A stretch of 64,000 nucleotides of DNA from Lonepinella sp051851555 (GCF_051851555.1 NZ_JBPDVH010000003.1:62001-126000); one strand, 5' to 3'; numbered from the stretch's first letter, positions 39,254 through 48,345 are shown. The notes: a model not told the origin generated them from the letters alone. Translations and numbers: made by a program.

Positions 39254-40312
39254 CTATTTTACTTGATTTTTTAAGCCATCTGCAATGTTATGTAATAAGC
39301 GTTCGGTGGTGTCCCAATCAATACACGCATCCGTAATTGACACGCCGTATTGCATTTCACTGACGGGCTGTTCTGCGGATTGATTGCCCGCATGAATGTT
39401 GCTTTCCAACATCAAACCAATAATCGAACGATTGCCATTAATCAACTGTTGTAACGCATTTTCTGCCACAGCGGGTTGTAAACGATAATCTTTATTGGAA
39501 TTGGCATGGCTGCAATCGATCATAATGGCGGTTGCTAAGCCCGCTTTTTCTAATGCCTGTTCACATTGTTGGACAAATTCAGCTTGGTAATTCGGGGCTT
39601 TGCCACCACGTAAAATCACATGACCATCAGGATTGCCCTCTGTATGCAATAAATTCACCTGTCCTTTTTGGTTAATCCCGATAAAACTATGTTGCATTGC
39701 GGCCGCTTTCATGGCATTAATGGCCGTTGCTAAACTGCCGTCTGTGCCATTTTTAAAGCCAACGGGCATGGACAAGCCCGAGGCTAATTCACGGTGCGTT
39801 TGTGACTCGGTGGTTCTGGCGCCAATAGCTGACCAACTGAATAAATCCGCCAAGTATTGTGGCGTAATCGGATCCAATGCCTCGGTGGCTAGCGGTAAGC
39901 CCATTTCTGCTAAGTCCAGTAATAATTGACGAGCGATATGCAAGCCATTTTCCACATCAAAGGTACCATCAATTTTAGGATCGTTGATCAACCCTTTCCA
40001 ACCCACGGTGGTACGAGGTTTCTCAAAATAGACTCGCATGACAATATACAGTTGATCTTGCACGTCATCAGCCAATGCTTTTAAGCGTTTCGCATAATCC
40101 AATGCGACCACGGGATCATGAATAGAACAAGGACCAATCACCACCAATAAACGGGGATCTTTTTTATGAATAATATTGGAAATATCTTGGCGGTGTTGCT
40201 CAATTTGATGACGTAAATGAGGAGATAAAGGCAATTTTTGCTTTAATTCACGTGGGGTAATTAAGACTTTTTCGTCGACGATATGGACGTTATGAATGCT
40301 ATCTTTGTTCAT
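39254..40312 (-). CDS. aroF: 3-deoxy-7-phosphoheptulonate (DAHP) synthase, type I
   Basis: 352 aa. First step of the shikimate pathway (PEP plus erythrose 4-phosphate). Blocks VVIGPCSIHDP, RVYFEKPRTTVGWKGLINDP, SWSAIGARTTESQTHRELASGLSMPVGFKNGTDG, DCSHANSNKD. Assigned to the Tyr-regulated AroF-like role because it precedes tyrA and has TyrR boxes; by sequence AroG cannot be excluded. ATG at 40312 is chosen; the upstream 25 codons run into the operator. Confidence 0.92.
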   Translation of the reverse strand: MNKDSIHNVHIVDEKVLITPRELKQKLPLSPHLRHQIEQHRQDISNIIHKKDPRLLVVIGPCSIHDPVVALDYAKRLKALADDVQDQLYIVMRVYFEKPRTTVGWKGLINDPKIDGTFDVENGLHIARQLLLDLAEMGLPLATEALDPITPQYLADLFSWSAIGARTTESQTHRELASGLSMPVGFKNGTDGSLATAINAMKAAAMQHSFIGINQKGQVNLLHTEGNPDGHVILRGGKAPNYQAEFVQQCEQALEKAGLATAIMIDCSHANSNKDYRLQPAVAENALQQLINGNRSIIGLMLESNIHAGNQSAEQPVSEMQYGVSITDACIDWDTTERLLHNIADGLKNQVK

Positions 40313-40325
40313 TTTTATTTCCTTT

Positions 40326-40366
40326 TGTAAATTTATAATTACACTTAATGTAAAAATAAAATTACA
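40326..40366 (-). promoter_or_regulatory. Two TyrR boxes upstream of the aroF-tyrA operon
   Basis: TGTAAA-N6-ATTACA occurs twice, at 40326-40343 and 40349-40366 (23 bp centre to centre), against the consensus TGTAAA-N6-TTTACA, each 11/12. The pair lies 14 bp upstream of the start codon; binding there would block transcription. Confidence 0.8.
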
Positions 40367-40402
40367 CGATAAATAAAAAAATAGCAACCCATTTTTATAA
40401 AA

Positions 40403-40434
40403 AAATAAGGCGTATTTTAGATACGCCTTATTTT
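40403..40434 (-). terminator. Terminator of the flavodoxin-fold oxidoreductase gene
   Basis: AATAAGGCGTAT / ATACGCCTTATT stem with a 5-nt loop; the minus strand continues into a T-run. Lies between that gene and the aroF promoter. Confidence 0.9.
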
Positions 40435-40448
40435 AGGATTTATTCAGC

Positions 40449-41042
40449 TTAAAGTGCGGTCAAATTCTGTAACGTTTTCTCCCCCACTTGTGTCAACATA
40501 TCCTTACGTTCTTGATCGCTAATCACATATAAATCACCAAATAATTGATGATCAATATCGGTAATCCCACAATAATTAAACAAACCATTGACCAAACACA
40601 CATCCAATGCTTGTGCAAAGCCTTTGGCTTGATAAGCCTCTACGTTATTGCCGATATTAATAAACTGTTGCATTTTTTTACCTTGCAACAAACCAACCGA
40701 ACCTTGTTCACTGCTTTGATAAGCAAATCCATGGGTAAACACACGATCTAAATAGCCTTTTAACATGGCGGGAAAACCCATCCACCATACGGGATAAACC
40801 AAGGTGATCAAATCCGCTTGTTGAATTAATTTCTGCTCATACAGCACTTCTTCAGGAATAATGCCTTGCCATGCGCCTTGCATTTCTTCTTGCGATAAGA
40901 CAGGGTTAAAATTCATGGCGTAAAGGTTTCTCACCACCGTATTTGCGCCAAATTGCTCACTGCTTTTCACTACTTCATCCACAAGGGCTTTGGTGAAACT
41001 GTTGTTATTGGGGTGAGCAAAAATAATGACATGTTGTTTCAT
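40449..41042 (-). CDS. Flavodoxin-fold NAD(P)H:quinone oxidoreductase
   Basis: 197 aa, flavodoxin_2 family (KefF/MdaB/NQO1-like). N-terminal FAHPNNNSFTKALVDEV phosphate-binding region and LVYPVWWMGFPAMLKGYLDRVFTHGFAY. Expected to reduce quinones or azo compounds with FMN/FAD; no Kef transporter is next to it. Its start overlaps the nfeD-like stop by 4 bp. Confidence 0.85.
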   Translation of the reverse strand: MKQHVIIFAHPNNNSFTKALVDEVVKSSEQFGANTVVRNLYAMNFNPVLSQEEMQGAWQGIIPEEVLYEQKLIQQADLITLVYPVWWMGFPAMLKGYLDRVFTHGFAYQSSEQGSVGLLQGKKMQQFINIGNNVEAYQAKGFAQALDVCLVNGLFNYCGITDIDHQLFGDLYVISDQERKDMLTQVGEKTLQNLTAL

Positions 41043-41500
41043 TGATTCACCTTTTGCACGATTAATGTGATGCCTTGTACACTCAGCACTTGAATGCTAT
41101 CGCCGACGCATAGTTTGTCATGCTGTGCCGATTGAATCCGCCAAGTGGTATCACCAAAATGGCCTCGCCCAATGCCATTGTCATGGATTTCTTGCACAAA
41201 TCCAACGCTGCCAAGCATGGCATGATCTCGTTGATTTAAGTGACTGCGTTTTTCATCAGACAGATCTTTTTGATGTTGATATTTCCACCAACCTAGACTT
41301 AATAACGTGGCCAAAATGGCGTAAATAATGCCTAAACTGGCCAGTGAAAAATCAGGGAAACATTTCATTACGCCCGCCACAGCAATAGCGGCCAGTCCCC
41401 ACCAAAGGAGGAAAATACCAGGTAGTGCCAACTCTGCAATTAACAAGGCAAAGCCCAGAATTAACCAATGCCACACTGTCCACGTTTCAAACCATTCCAT
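41039..41500 (-). CDS. NfeD-family membrane protein (YbbK/QmcB-like)
   Basis: 153 aa: two or three N-terminal spans (residues 8-80), then a C-terminal OB-fold (GSVGFVQEIHDNGIGRGHFGDTTW). NfeD proteins work with SPFH proteins; here qmcA is 9 bp upstream on the same strand, the conserved pair. Confidence 0.88.
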   Translation of the reverse strand: MEWFETWTVWHWLILGFALLIAELALPGIFLLWWGLAAIAVAGVMKCFPDFSLASLGIIYAILATLLSLGWWKYQHQKDLSDEKRSHLNQRDHAMLGSVGFVQEIHDNGIGRGHFGDTTWRIQSAQHDKLCVGDSIQVLSVQGITLIVQKVNQ

Positions 41501-41509
41501 GAATTATCC

Positions 41510-42430
41510 TTATTTTTTATCGCCCTTTAACAATTCCGCAATGCCGGCTACTGAACCAATCAAATTGCCCGCCTCTAACGGCATTAATACCACTTTGCTG
41601 TTGTTTGAACCGCCAATATGTTTTAAGGCCTCGGTGTATTTTTGCGCAATAAAATAATTAATCGCTTTGGTATCGCCGTTGGTAATCGCCTCGGAGACCA
41701 TTTGGGTCGCTTTGGCCTCGGCCTCCGCCGCACGTTCTCGAGCCTCGGCTTGTAAAATCGCCTCTTGTTTTTCCCCTTCCGCACGTAAAATACGAGATTG
41801 TTTTTCCCCCTCGGCACGTAAAATTTGGGCTTGACGTACCCCTTCGGCCTCTAATACTTCCGCCCGTTTATTCCGTTCCGCTTTCATTTGCGCATTCATG
41901 GCCTCGCTTAATTCACGTGGCGGACGCACATCTCGAATTTCAATACGAGTGACTTTCACACCCCAAGGATTGGTCGCCTCATCCACGATCGCAAGCAAAC
42001 GCCCGTTAATGCTATCACGTTGTGACAACATTTCATCCAGTTCCATACTCCCTAACACGGTACGAATATTAGTCATCACCAAATTGACAATCGCCTGTTC
42101 TAAATGATTCACTTCATACGCCGCACTACGAGCGTCAATCACTTGCACAAAGCACACCGCATCAATGGACACATTGGCGTTATCTTTGGAAATCACTTCT
42201 TGTGATGGAATGTCTAGCACCTGTTCCATCATATTAATTTTACGCCCAACCCGATCCACAAAAGGAATCACAAAGTTCAAACCGGGTGAAAGGGTTCGGG
42301 TATAACGCCCAAAACGCTCAATGGTCCAGTGATAACCTTGTGGTACGGTTTTTAAAGTTGAATATAAAATAAACGCAACTAAAGCAATAAACACTATCGT
42401 TGCGACAGGTAAGCCATCATAAAAATCCAT
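41510..42430 (-). CDS. qmcA: SPFH/band-7 membrane-anchored protein QmcA
   Basis: 306 aa. Single N-terminal anchor ([17 protein letters not shown]), SPFH domain ([29 protein letters not shown] region, residues 30-180), then a long Ala/Glu coiled coil with repeats of ILRAEGEKQ (residues about 200-240). Forms membrane microdomain scaffolds and acts with its NfeD partner downstream. Confidence 0.92.
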   Translation of the reverse strand: MDFYDGLPVATIVFIALVAFILYSTLKTVPQGYHWTIERFGRYTRTLSPGLNFVIPFVDRVGRKINMMEQVLDIPSQEVISKDNANVSIDAVCFVQVIDARSAAYEVNHLEQAIVNLVMTNIRTVLGSMELDEMLSQRDSINGRLLAIVDEATNPWGVKVTRIEIRDVRPPRELSEAMNAQMKAERNKRAEVLEAEGVRQAQILRAEGEKQSRILRAEGEKQEAILQAEARERAAEAEAKATQMVSEAITNGDTKAINYFIAQKYTEALKHIGGSNNSKVVLMPLEAGNLIGSVAGIAELLKGDKK

Positions 42431-42456
42431 CTTGTCCTCCTTTATAAACTAAATAT

Positions 42457-42563
42457 CCCCTCTCCCTCTAGGAGAGGGCTAGGGTGAGGGTAAAACAATG
42501 CCATTCTACCCTCACCTCCCGAAAATCCTAAGGATTTTCTCCTTCCGCTCCCAAAGGGAGAGG
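42457..42563. repeat. Composite palindromic repeat region, copy 2 of the 33-bp element plus inverted part
   Basis: A full 33-bp element (CCCTCTCCC-TCTA-GGAGAGGGCTAGGGTGAGGG, 42458-42490) is followed by an inverted partial copy (ACCCTCACC at 42508; GGGAGAGG ending at 42563). GGTGAGGGTA pairs with TACCCTCACC, and between them and the end lies the palindrome GAAAATCCT/AGGATTTTC (42521-42539). It resembles a BIME. It lies between qmcA and modF. Confidence 0.75.
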
Positions 42564-42581
42564 CTATAATAAAATACCATT

Positions 42582-44033
42582 TTACACCGCAGTTTGTACA
42601 TATTGATAGCCATTTTCTTTTGGCACAAATTCAAAAATATGTGTAATACATTGCGGGGCATCTTGATCTTGGTGGGATACAAATAATAACTGTGTGCCAC
42701 TGTGTTTCACGAGCTGATCAATAAAAGATTTCACCAAGCGACGATTTAAGCCATCAAGACCTTGCAAAGGTTCATCCAAAATTAAGACAGGGGGATATTT
42801 CACCATGGCACGGGTGATTAACAATAAGCGTTGTTGTCCCCAAGATAGCGAACGAAAGGGCTTTTTCGCCAATAGGGCTAAATTAATGCGTTCCAACCAT
42901 TGCATGGCTTTCACGCGTAATGCGTCGGGAACACGTTGATACACACCAATGCTGTCAAAAAAACCAGAAATAATCACATCTAATACCGAGCAATTTACCC
43001 GATAATCCATGTGCAGTTGACTGCTAATATAGCCCATTTTAGATTTAATTTCCCAAATGGTTTCTCCCGAACCTCGTTGACGTCCAAAGAGACGAACAAT
43101 GTTGCTGTAAGCTTGCGGATGGTCGCCCGTCAGAATAGACAACAAGGTGGATTTTCCTGCACCGTTCGGCCCTTTGATCCACCAATGTTGTTGCGGTAAT
43201 ACTCGCCACGTTAATTGATCTAAAATGACTTTATCTGCATATTGAATAGTCACCTTTTCTAATTCAAAGTGCGGTGTATTTGGGTCAAGTTTTTGCATGG
43301 GTTCGGTACATTCAGGTAAAGGTACATCCATCACATTTTCGGCATATTGTAGCTGTTGGAAAATACTCTGCTGTTCTATTTCGGCCCGCTCTCCCTGTAA
43401 AATCACTTCACAATGATCCAATAAGGCAATCTGTTTGGCGGCAGTAGGAATATCATTAAAACGATTGACGATCAGTAACAAACTGGTTTGTTGGGCTAAT
43501 CTTTCCAGTAAATGTTGCCAATCTTGCACGGATTTTTGATCTAATCCCTCAAAAGGTTCATCTAAAATCAACAAATCAGGCTGTTGCACTAAGGTTTGTG
43601 CCAATAATATTTTACGGCTTTCCCCCGTGGAAAGGTGCATAAAAGGACGATCTAATAATGAGGTTATCCCCAATAGTTCGGCATATTGCTGACACAAGGC
43701 CTCATTTTTCGTCCCATTAAGAATGGTTTCACGGGCCGTTTTACCAAAATCATCCGGACTGATGCTGTCATTATTGCGTTCACGAAAGGTTTGTTCTAAG
43801 ATTTTTTGCTGTTTTTCAAAAGAAAATTGCTGAATATGCTGAAAACTATTTTCATATTCTCCACTATAAACCGGTATTTTTCCCTCAATAGCCAGAGAAA
43901 ATGCCGTTTTACCACTGCCATTACTCCCCACAACTACCCAGAAATCCCCTTGTCGAATTTGAAAGTGCGGTATTTTTAAACGATTTTTTTGTTGTAATAA
44001 AAATTCGGCTTGAATAATCTTGACCTGTTTCAT
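42582..44033 (-). CDS. modF: Duplicated ABC ATPase ModF
   Basis: 483 aa carrying two ABC ATPase domains: first Walker A VVGSNGSGKTAFSL, signature LSTGESRKILLAQ, Walker B LLILDEPFEGLD; second KGPNGAGKSTLLSIL, SLSWGQQRLLLITRA, VLILDEPLQGLDG. ModF (PhrA-like) is linked to molybdate metabolism in E. coli, but no modABC is beside it here. Frame extends 8 codons upstream; ATG at 44033 (AAAGGAAACGG) preferred. Confidence 0.9.
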   Translation of the reverse strand: MKQVKIIQAEFLLQQKNRLKIPHFQIRQGDFWVVVGSNGSGKTAFSLAIEGKIPVYSGEYENSFQHIQQFSFEKQQKILEQTFRERNNDSISPDDFGKTARETILNGTKNEALCQQYAELLGITSLLDRPFMHLSTGESRKILLAQTLVQQPDLLILDEPFEGLDQKSVQDWQHLLERLAQQTSLLLIVNRFNDIPTAAKQIALLDHCEVILQGERAEIEQQSIFQQLQYAENVMDVPLPECTEPMQKLDPNTPHFELEKVTIQYADKVILDQLTWRVLPQQHWWIKGPNGAGKSTLLSILTGDHPQAYSNIVRLFGRQRGSGETIWEIKSKMGYISSQLHMDYRVNCSVLDVIISGFFDSIGVYQRVPDALRVKAMQWLERINLALLAKKPFRSLSWGQQRLLLITRAMVKYPPVLILDEPLQGLDGLNRRLVKSFIDQLVKHSGTQLLFVSHQDQDAPQCITHIFEFVPKENGYQYVQTAV

Positions 44034-44095
44034 TCCGTTTCCTTTTGCGAGTAACAATCCTTAGCCATAATATATCTGACAAACAAGCAAAAGAA

Positions 44096-44119
44096 AAGGC
44101 TAAACCAAAGTTTAGCCTT
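44096..44119 (-). terminator. Terminator of the OmpA-like lipoprotein gene
   Basis: AAGGCTAAAC-tttg-GTTTAGCCTT on the minus strand followed by TTCTTTT. Confidence 0.9.
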
Positions 44120-44140
44120 GCAATCAATCAAAATCTAAAA

Positions 44141-44986
44141 TTATTTTTGATAGTAAGGTGTTGGGCCTTTAGGACCAGCAACTTTACTTGATTCAGATTG
44201 TTGTAAAACGGTACCTGACGCTTTGATTTCTACACGACGGTTTGGACGTAAACAATCTTTTAATGCTTGACCATTTTCGCCATCACAAGCCTTAACTTGG
44301 TTTGCTTTACCATGACCAGTCGCCACAAAGTTAGCTTGAACGCCTTGTTCAATTAAACGAGCTTTAACACGTTCAGCACGACGTTGAGATAAGTTTAAGT
44401 TGTAAGATTCAGAACCTAAACGGTCAGTATAACCGTCAACAGAAACATCTTTCGCACCTGAAGCTTTTAATTGTGAAGCAACGCTATCAACAACTTCTTT
44501 ACCTTTTACAGTTAATACATCTTTATCGAAATCGAATAAGAAGTCACCGCTTAAGTTGAATGATGAGTTACCATTACAACCATTTGGGTACCAGAAGAAA
44601 CTTTGTGCATTCATGTTTTTGTCAAATAAGATTTTGTATTGACAAATTTTGTGTTCACCGTTTTCACGATAGTTAAATGCGTAATCCCATTCACGAACAC
44701 CGTATAAACCTTCAGCAAAATGTGGACGACCTAACAAGTTATATAATTGGTCTTTATTCATGCCACGTTCAACCATACGAACGTTGTCCCAGTTTGGCCA
44801 TGAACCAAATTGTGAACCATCGTGGTTAAATCTTGATTGATCAATTTCAGGCCATACAAGATTTGCTACGGCTTGTTCTGCTGTCTCACCAGCTGGTTGA
44901 CCTTCATCAGTAATATTACTTGAGTTTCCACAAGCAGCTAATGTGGTTGCAGCAACTGCTGATAAGAAAAAATGTGATAATTTCAT
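44141..44986 (-). CDS. Outer-membrane lipoprotein with BamE-like and OmpA domains
   Basis: 281 aa. Lipoprotein signal with lipobox LAAC (Cys 19), then a SmpA/BamE-like domain (about 70-145: VERGMNKDQLYNLLGRPHF, WDYAFNYRE) and a C-terminal OmpA peptidoglycan-binding domain (about 155-260) with VDGYTDRLGSESYNLNLSQRRAE and LRPNRRVEI. It should anchor the outer membrane to the wall. Codons are strongly biased and the gene has its own promoter and terminator, suggesting high expression. The frame opens 20 codons upstream, but ATG 44986 gives the signal peptide. Confidence 0.9.
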   Translation of the reverse strand: MKLSHFFLSAVAATTLAACGNSSNITDEGQPAGETAEQAVANLVWPEIDQSRFNHDGSQFGSWPNWDNVRMVERGMNKDQLYNLLGRPHFAEGLYGVREWDYAFNYRENGEHKICQYKILFDKNMNAQSFFWYPNGCNGNSSFNLSGDFLFDFDKDVLTVKGKEVVDSVASQLKASGAKDVSVDGYTDRLGSESYNLNLSQRRAERVKARLIEQGVQANFVATGHGKANQVKACDGENGQALKDCLRPNRRVEIKASGTVLQQSESSKVAGPKGPTPYYQK

Positions 44987-45193
44987 TCGTTTTACCTTAA
45001 TAAATGTTTCTATAATCCTATATTGAATAGTTATAGTTAAAATCACATAGTTTCAAATGCCGAAAACAATTTCACAACAAACGCAATATATGAACTCAAC
45101 TATAATTCCCGTGCATAATAATATTAAATAGGCTGAAAGTAAATTAAATTTCGCTTTTTCGACAGACTTTTTTGTAAAGAAAAGTCAATTTTG

Positions 45194-46255
45194 CTACAAA
45201 AATGTCCGTTCATCACGCTTTAACCAACGCAACAAAAGATTATTCGCACTTTCTTCGGTTTGCTTACCAAACTTCTGTAACAAAGATTTCTTCTGTTTAT
45301 ATTGCACGCCAAGTACAGATTTTTCATCCATTGCTTGCAAAATGACATCATCACTGGTGGCAATGTCATCCACTAACCCTAAATCCAAGGCTTGTTGACC
45401 AAACCAATGTTCACCCGTGGCAATTTTCGCTACATCTAACTGAGGTCGATGTTGTGCCACAAATTGTTTAAATAATTCATGGGTTTCTTCCAATTCTTGT
45501 TGGAATTTTTGTTTACCTTTTTCAGTGTTTTCACCCAAAATAGTCACGGTGCGTTTATATTCGCCCGCCGTCATCACATCCACATCCACATCATGTTTCT
45601 TCAATAAACGATGAATATTTGGAATTTGTGCCACCACCCCAACAGAACCAATAATTGCAAAGGGGGCAGAAATAATACGATCTGCCACACAAGCCATCAT
45701 ATAGCCCCCACTGGCTGCCACTTTGTCCACCGATACGGTAAGTTTAATCCCTTTTTGTTTTAAACGAGCAAGCTGTGAAGCCGCTAAACCGTAGCCATGC
45801 ACTACGCCACCGGGGCTTTCTAAACGTAATAACACTTCATCTTTTGCAGGATCGGCCACTTGCAAAATGGCACTAATTTCTTCACGTAATGCAGTGGTTT
45901 CAGATGCCTGAATATCGCCTTTAAAATTCAACACATACAAAGTCGGTTTCGCCTCTTGTTCGACAACTTCACCTTTTTTACGTTTGGCTTTCAAGGCTTT
46001 CGCTTTGGCTTTTTCCGCCTTTTTCTCGGCTTTTTCTTGCTCTTTTAATTCATCTTCCGTTAAATGAAAATCACGCAATTTTTTGCTGTTATCCTCATAT
46101 TGTTCCGATAAATCAGTAATCTCCAATTCCCCATGGGAATGAGCCGATTTCTCTTTTAACGCCATAATCACGGCGACAATCCCCGCAATCACTAATAAAA
46201 TGGTTAAAATTTCTAAAATAAAAATCCCATAACCAATTGCAATTTCAGACCACAT
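45194..46255 (-). CDS. sohB: S49-family inner-membrane protease SohB
   Basis: 353 aa. N-terminal membrane anchor (FILEILTILLVIAGIVAVIMAL), a lysine-rich coiled region (about 60-105), then the S49 protease fold: RLESPGGVVHGYG, catalytic Ser in DKVAASGGYMMACVAD, catalytic Lys in AGEYKRTV. Related to SppA; substrates unclear. Confidence 0.93.
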   Translation of the reverse strand: MWSEIAIGYGIFILEILTILLVIAGIVAVIMALKEKSAHSHGELEITDLSEQYEDNSKKLRDFHLTEDELKEQEKAEKKAEKAKAKALKAKRKKGEVVEQEAKPTLYVLNFKGDIQASETTALREEISAILQVADPAKDEVLLRLESPGGVVHGYGLAASQLARLKQKGIKLTVSVDKVAASGGYMMACVADRIISAPFAIIGSVGVVAQIPNIHRLLKKHDVDVDVMTAGEYKRTVTILGENTEKGKQKFQQELEETHELFKQFVAQHRPQLDVAKIATGEHWFGQQALDLGLVDDIATSDDVILQAMDEKSVLGVQYKQKKSLLQKFGKQTEESANNLLLRWLKRDERTFL

Positions 46256-46298
46256 TTCTGTTGTTTCTCCTATAAAAATACCTAAAAATACACCGCAC

Positions 46299-46461
46299 TA
46301 GGGCGTGTCCCTATTTCATAAAGCGATGGATTTTGGAGGGAAAAAGCACATATTCAAGGCAAAAATTGCAGCCATAGTGGTGCTATGGCGAGAATTTTTA
46401 ACGCAGAATAAGCGCTTTTTACCCCAAAAGACACGATTTTATGAAATAGGGATACGCCCTA
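46299..46461. mobile_element. 159-bp hairpin MITE flanked by TA duplications
   Basis: GGGCG(46301)...CGCCC(46459), flanked on each side by TA (46299-46300, 46460-46461). The outer 22 bp of each arm match at all but one base (GGGCGTGTCCCTATTTCATA versus the complement of the right end), and similarity continues, imperfectly, to the exact centre, where GCCATAG-tggtg-CTATGGC closes the loop. The entire element folds as one long hairpin and codes for nothing. A TA duplication suggests mobilisation by an IS630/Tc1- or IS5-type transposase. Confidence 0.85.
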
Positions 46462-47226
46462 ACTACGCAACCCAATACCACGACGAATTAAATAATACGC
46501 TATGCCGTATAACACGGAAATAAACAAAATCAACACCGTAAAAGTATAAACCAACGGCACATCACTAATGCCTAAAAAACCATAACGAAACCCATTGATC
46601 ATATACACAATCGGATTGAGTTTCGATACCCCTTGCCAAAATGGCGGTAACAGGGAAATCGAATAAAATACTCCCCCTAAATAGGTTAGCGGTGTCAACA
46701 CAAAGGTCGGAATAATACTGATATCATCAAAAGATTGGGCAAAAACCGCATTTATCAATCCCCCTAAGGAAAAAGTTGCGGTAGTAAATAACAAGGTCAA
46801 CGCAATCACGCCCCAAGAATGAATATCAAAGGACACAAAAAATAACGATACCATGGTGACTAATATCCCCACCAACAACCCACGAGCCATACCGCCGGCC
46901 ATATAGCCTAAAATAATAATATGGGACGACACAGGGGAAATCAGTAATTCTTCCACATTACGTGCAAATTTGGTGCTATAAAAAGATGAAGCCACATTGG
47001 CAAAAGAATTGGTTAAAGATGACATCATAATCAAACCGGGGACAATAAATTGCATATAACTAAAACCGCCCATTTCGCCGATTCGGCTACCAATTAACTG
47101 CCCGAAAATCACAAAATATAAGGTCATGGTAATCACTGGAGGCACCAATGTTTGTACCCAAATTCGCATAAAACGGCGAATTTCTTTGCGTAGAATGGTA
47201 TAAAATGCGACCCACATTAATTGCAT
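46459..47226 (-). CDS. yadH: ABC-2 type transporter permease, YadH-like
   Basis: 255 aa with six hydrophobic spans; ABC-2 family features ELLISPVSSHIIILGYMAGGMARGLLVG and PLTYLGGVFYSISLLPPFWQGVSKLNP. Forms an exporter with the ATPase gene 1 bp upstream. The TAG stop codon (46459-46461) is made of the last base of the MITE plus its TA duplication, so the original C-terminus may have been altered by a few residues. Substrate unknown. Confidence 0.9.
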   Translation of the reverse strand: MQLMWVAFYTILRKEIRRFMRIWVQTLVPPVITMTLYFVIFGQLIGSRIGEMGGFSYMQFIVPGLIMMSSLTNSFANVASSFYSTKFARNVEELLISPVSSHIIILGYMAGGMARGLLVGILVTMVSLFFVSFDIHSWGVIALTLLFTTATFSLGGLINAVFAQSFDDISIIPTFVLTPLTYLGGVFYSISLLPPFWQGVSKLNPIVYMINGFRYGFLGISDVPLVYTFTVLILFISVLYGIAYYLIRRGIGLRS

Positions 47227-47227
47227 G

Positions 47228-48154
47228 TTATTTCTCCTCTGTCACGGGTTTATTTAACGCCATTCGGACAAATAATTCTTCTAAACGGTTAGTTTTATTT
47301 CGCATACTGAGTACCTGTACTTGTTGCTCTGCCAGTTGAATAAACAGGGAATTTAGCCCTTGCTCTCGGTGAACTTCGACTTCAATAGAACATTGTTCTA
47401 AGGCGGTTATTTTGTAATCTTTAATTTGTGACAACGTCGCATTTTTATCCAAATCCAGAATAAAGGTTTCTATTTCCAATTTAGCCAGCAGATCTTTCAT
47501 CGCCATATTTTGCACTAATCGCCCTTGCTGAATAATCCCAATATGGCGACATAACATTTCCGCTTCTTCTAAATAATGGGTGGTTAAAATAATGGTGGTA
47601 CCTTGCTGATTAATTTCCGCCAAAAACGTCCACAAACTACGGCGTAATTCAATATCCACGCCGGCAGTTGGTTCATCTAAAATCAATAATTTAGGTTGGT
47701 GCATTAAAGCCCGTGCGATCATCAAACGGCGTTTCATGCCCCCTGATAATCTTCTCGCTTGCTGATGGCGTTTATCCCATAAATCTAATCGCTTTAACCA
47801 AGTTTCAGCACGTTGTAAGGCATCTGCACGAGTAATGCCATAATAACCGGCTTGATTAATTAAAATATCGATCACGTTTTCAAACTGGTTAAAATTAAAT
47901 TCCTGTGGCACTAAACCGATACATTGCTTGACTAAATTCAACTGTTGATCTAAATCATAGCCAAACACCTTGACCGTGCCACTGGTTTTATTCACCAACG
48001 AGCTAATAATGCCGATAGTCGTCGATTTCCCTGCCCCATTATGTCCCAACAACGCATAAAAATCACCGCGTTCTACGGTTAAGTCAATCCCCTGTAACGC
48101 TTTGACACCATTTTTATACGACTTCGTTAAGCCTTTTATTTCTAATGCAAACAT
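47228..48154 (-). CDS. yadG: ABC transporter ATPase, YadG-like
   Basis: 308 aa. Walker A LLGHNGAGKSTTIGI, Q-loop VPQEFNF, signature RRLSGGMKRRLMIARAL, Walker B LLILDEPTAGVD, H-loop LTTHYLEEAE. Multidrug/polysaccharide-type exporter ATPase paired with the downstream permease. Divergent from trpE. Confidence 0.92.
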   Translation of the reverse strand: MFALEIKGLTKSYKNGVKALQGIDLTVERGDFYALLGHNGAGKSTTIGIISSLVNKTSGTVKVFGYDLDQQLNLVKQCIGLVPQEFNFNQFENVIDILINQAGYYGITRADALQRAETWLKRLDLWDKRHQQARRLSGGMKRRLMIARALMHQPKLLILDEPTAGVDIELRRSLWTFLAEINQQGTTIILTTHYLEEAEMLCRHIGIIQQGRLVQNMAMKDLLAKLEIETFILDLDKNATLSQIKDYKITALEQCSIEVEVHREQGLNSLFIQLAEQQVQVLSMRNKTNRLEELFVRMALNKPVTEEK

Positions 48155-48286
48155 TTGCGTTTACCTTTTTTGTTATTCTTCTTATTTCAAGCCGACTATG
48201 ATAACGTTTTTTACAAAATCAAGCAAAAAACACCGCACTTTTTCCGCCCTATTTTCGGGTTATTCAAGAAAAAATAATAATTCCCC

Positions 48287-48331
48287 TTGACAAAATTCTT
48301 TTGTACTAGTTTAATAGTACAAAAGAATTTT
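48287..48331 (+). promoter_or_regulatory. trpE promoter with overlapping TrpR operator
   Basis: -35 TTGACA (48287-48292), 17-bp spacer, -10 TTTAAT (48310-48315). GTACTAGTTTAATAGTAC (48303-48320) matches the E. coli trp operator core (GTACTAGTTAACTAGTAC) at 16/18 and is centred on the -10. The symmetry extends to AAATTCTTTTGTACTA / TAGTACAAAAGAATTT (48293-48331). Only about 25 nt separate the start site from trpE, so no leader peptide or attenuator fits. Confidence 0.92.
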
Positions 48332-48345
48332 AATAAGGATATTTT

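Noticed and set aside
46301..46322. MITE ends compared with the IS1595-type element at 61.6 kb as its parent
   Set aside because: No GGGCGTGTCCC-like end was found around the transposase gene, and a TA duplication does not fit IS1595.
46305..46523. 72-aa plus-strand ORF inside and beyond the MITE
   Set aside because: It is produced by the hairpin element and the antisense of yadH; no ribosome site and no family resemblance.
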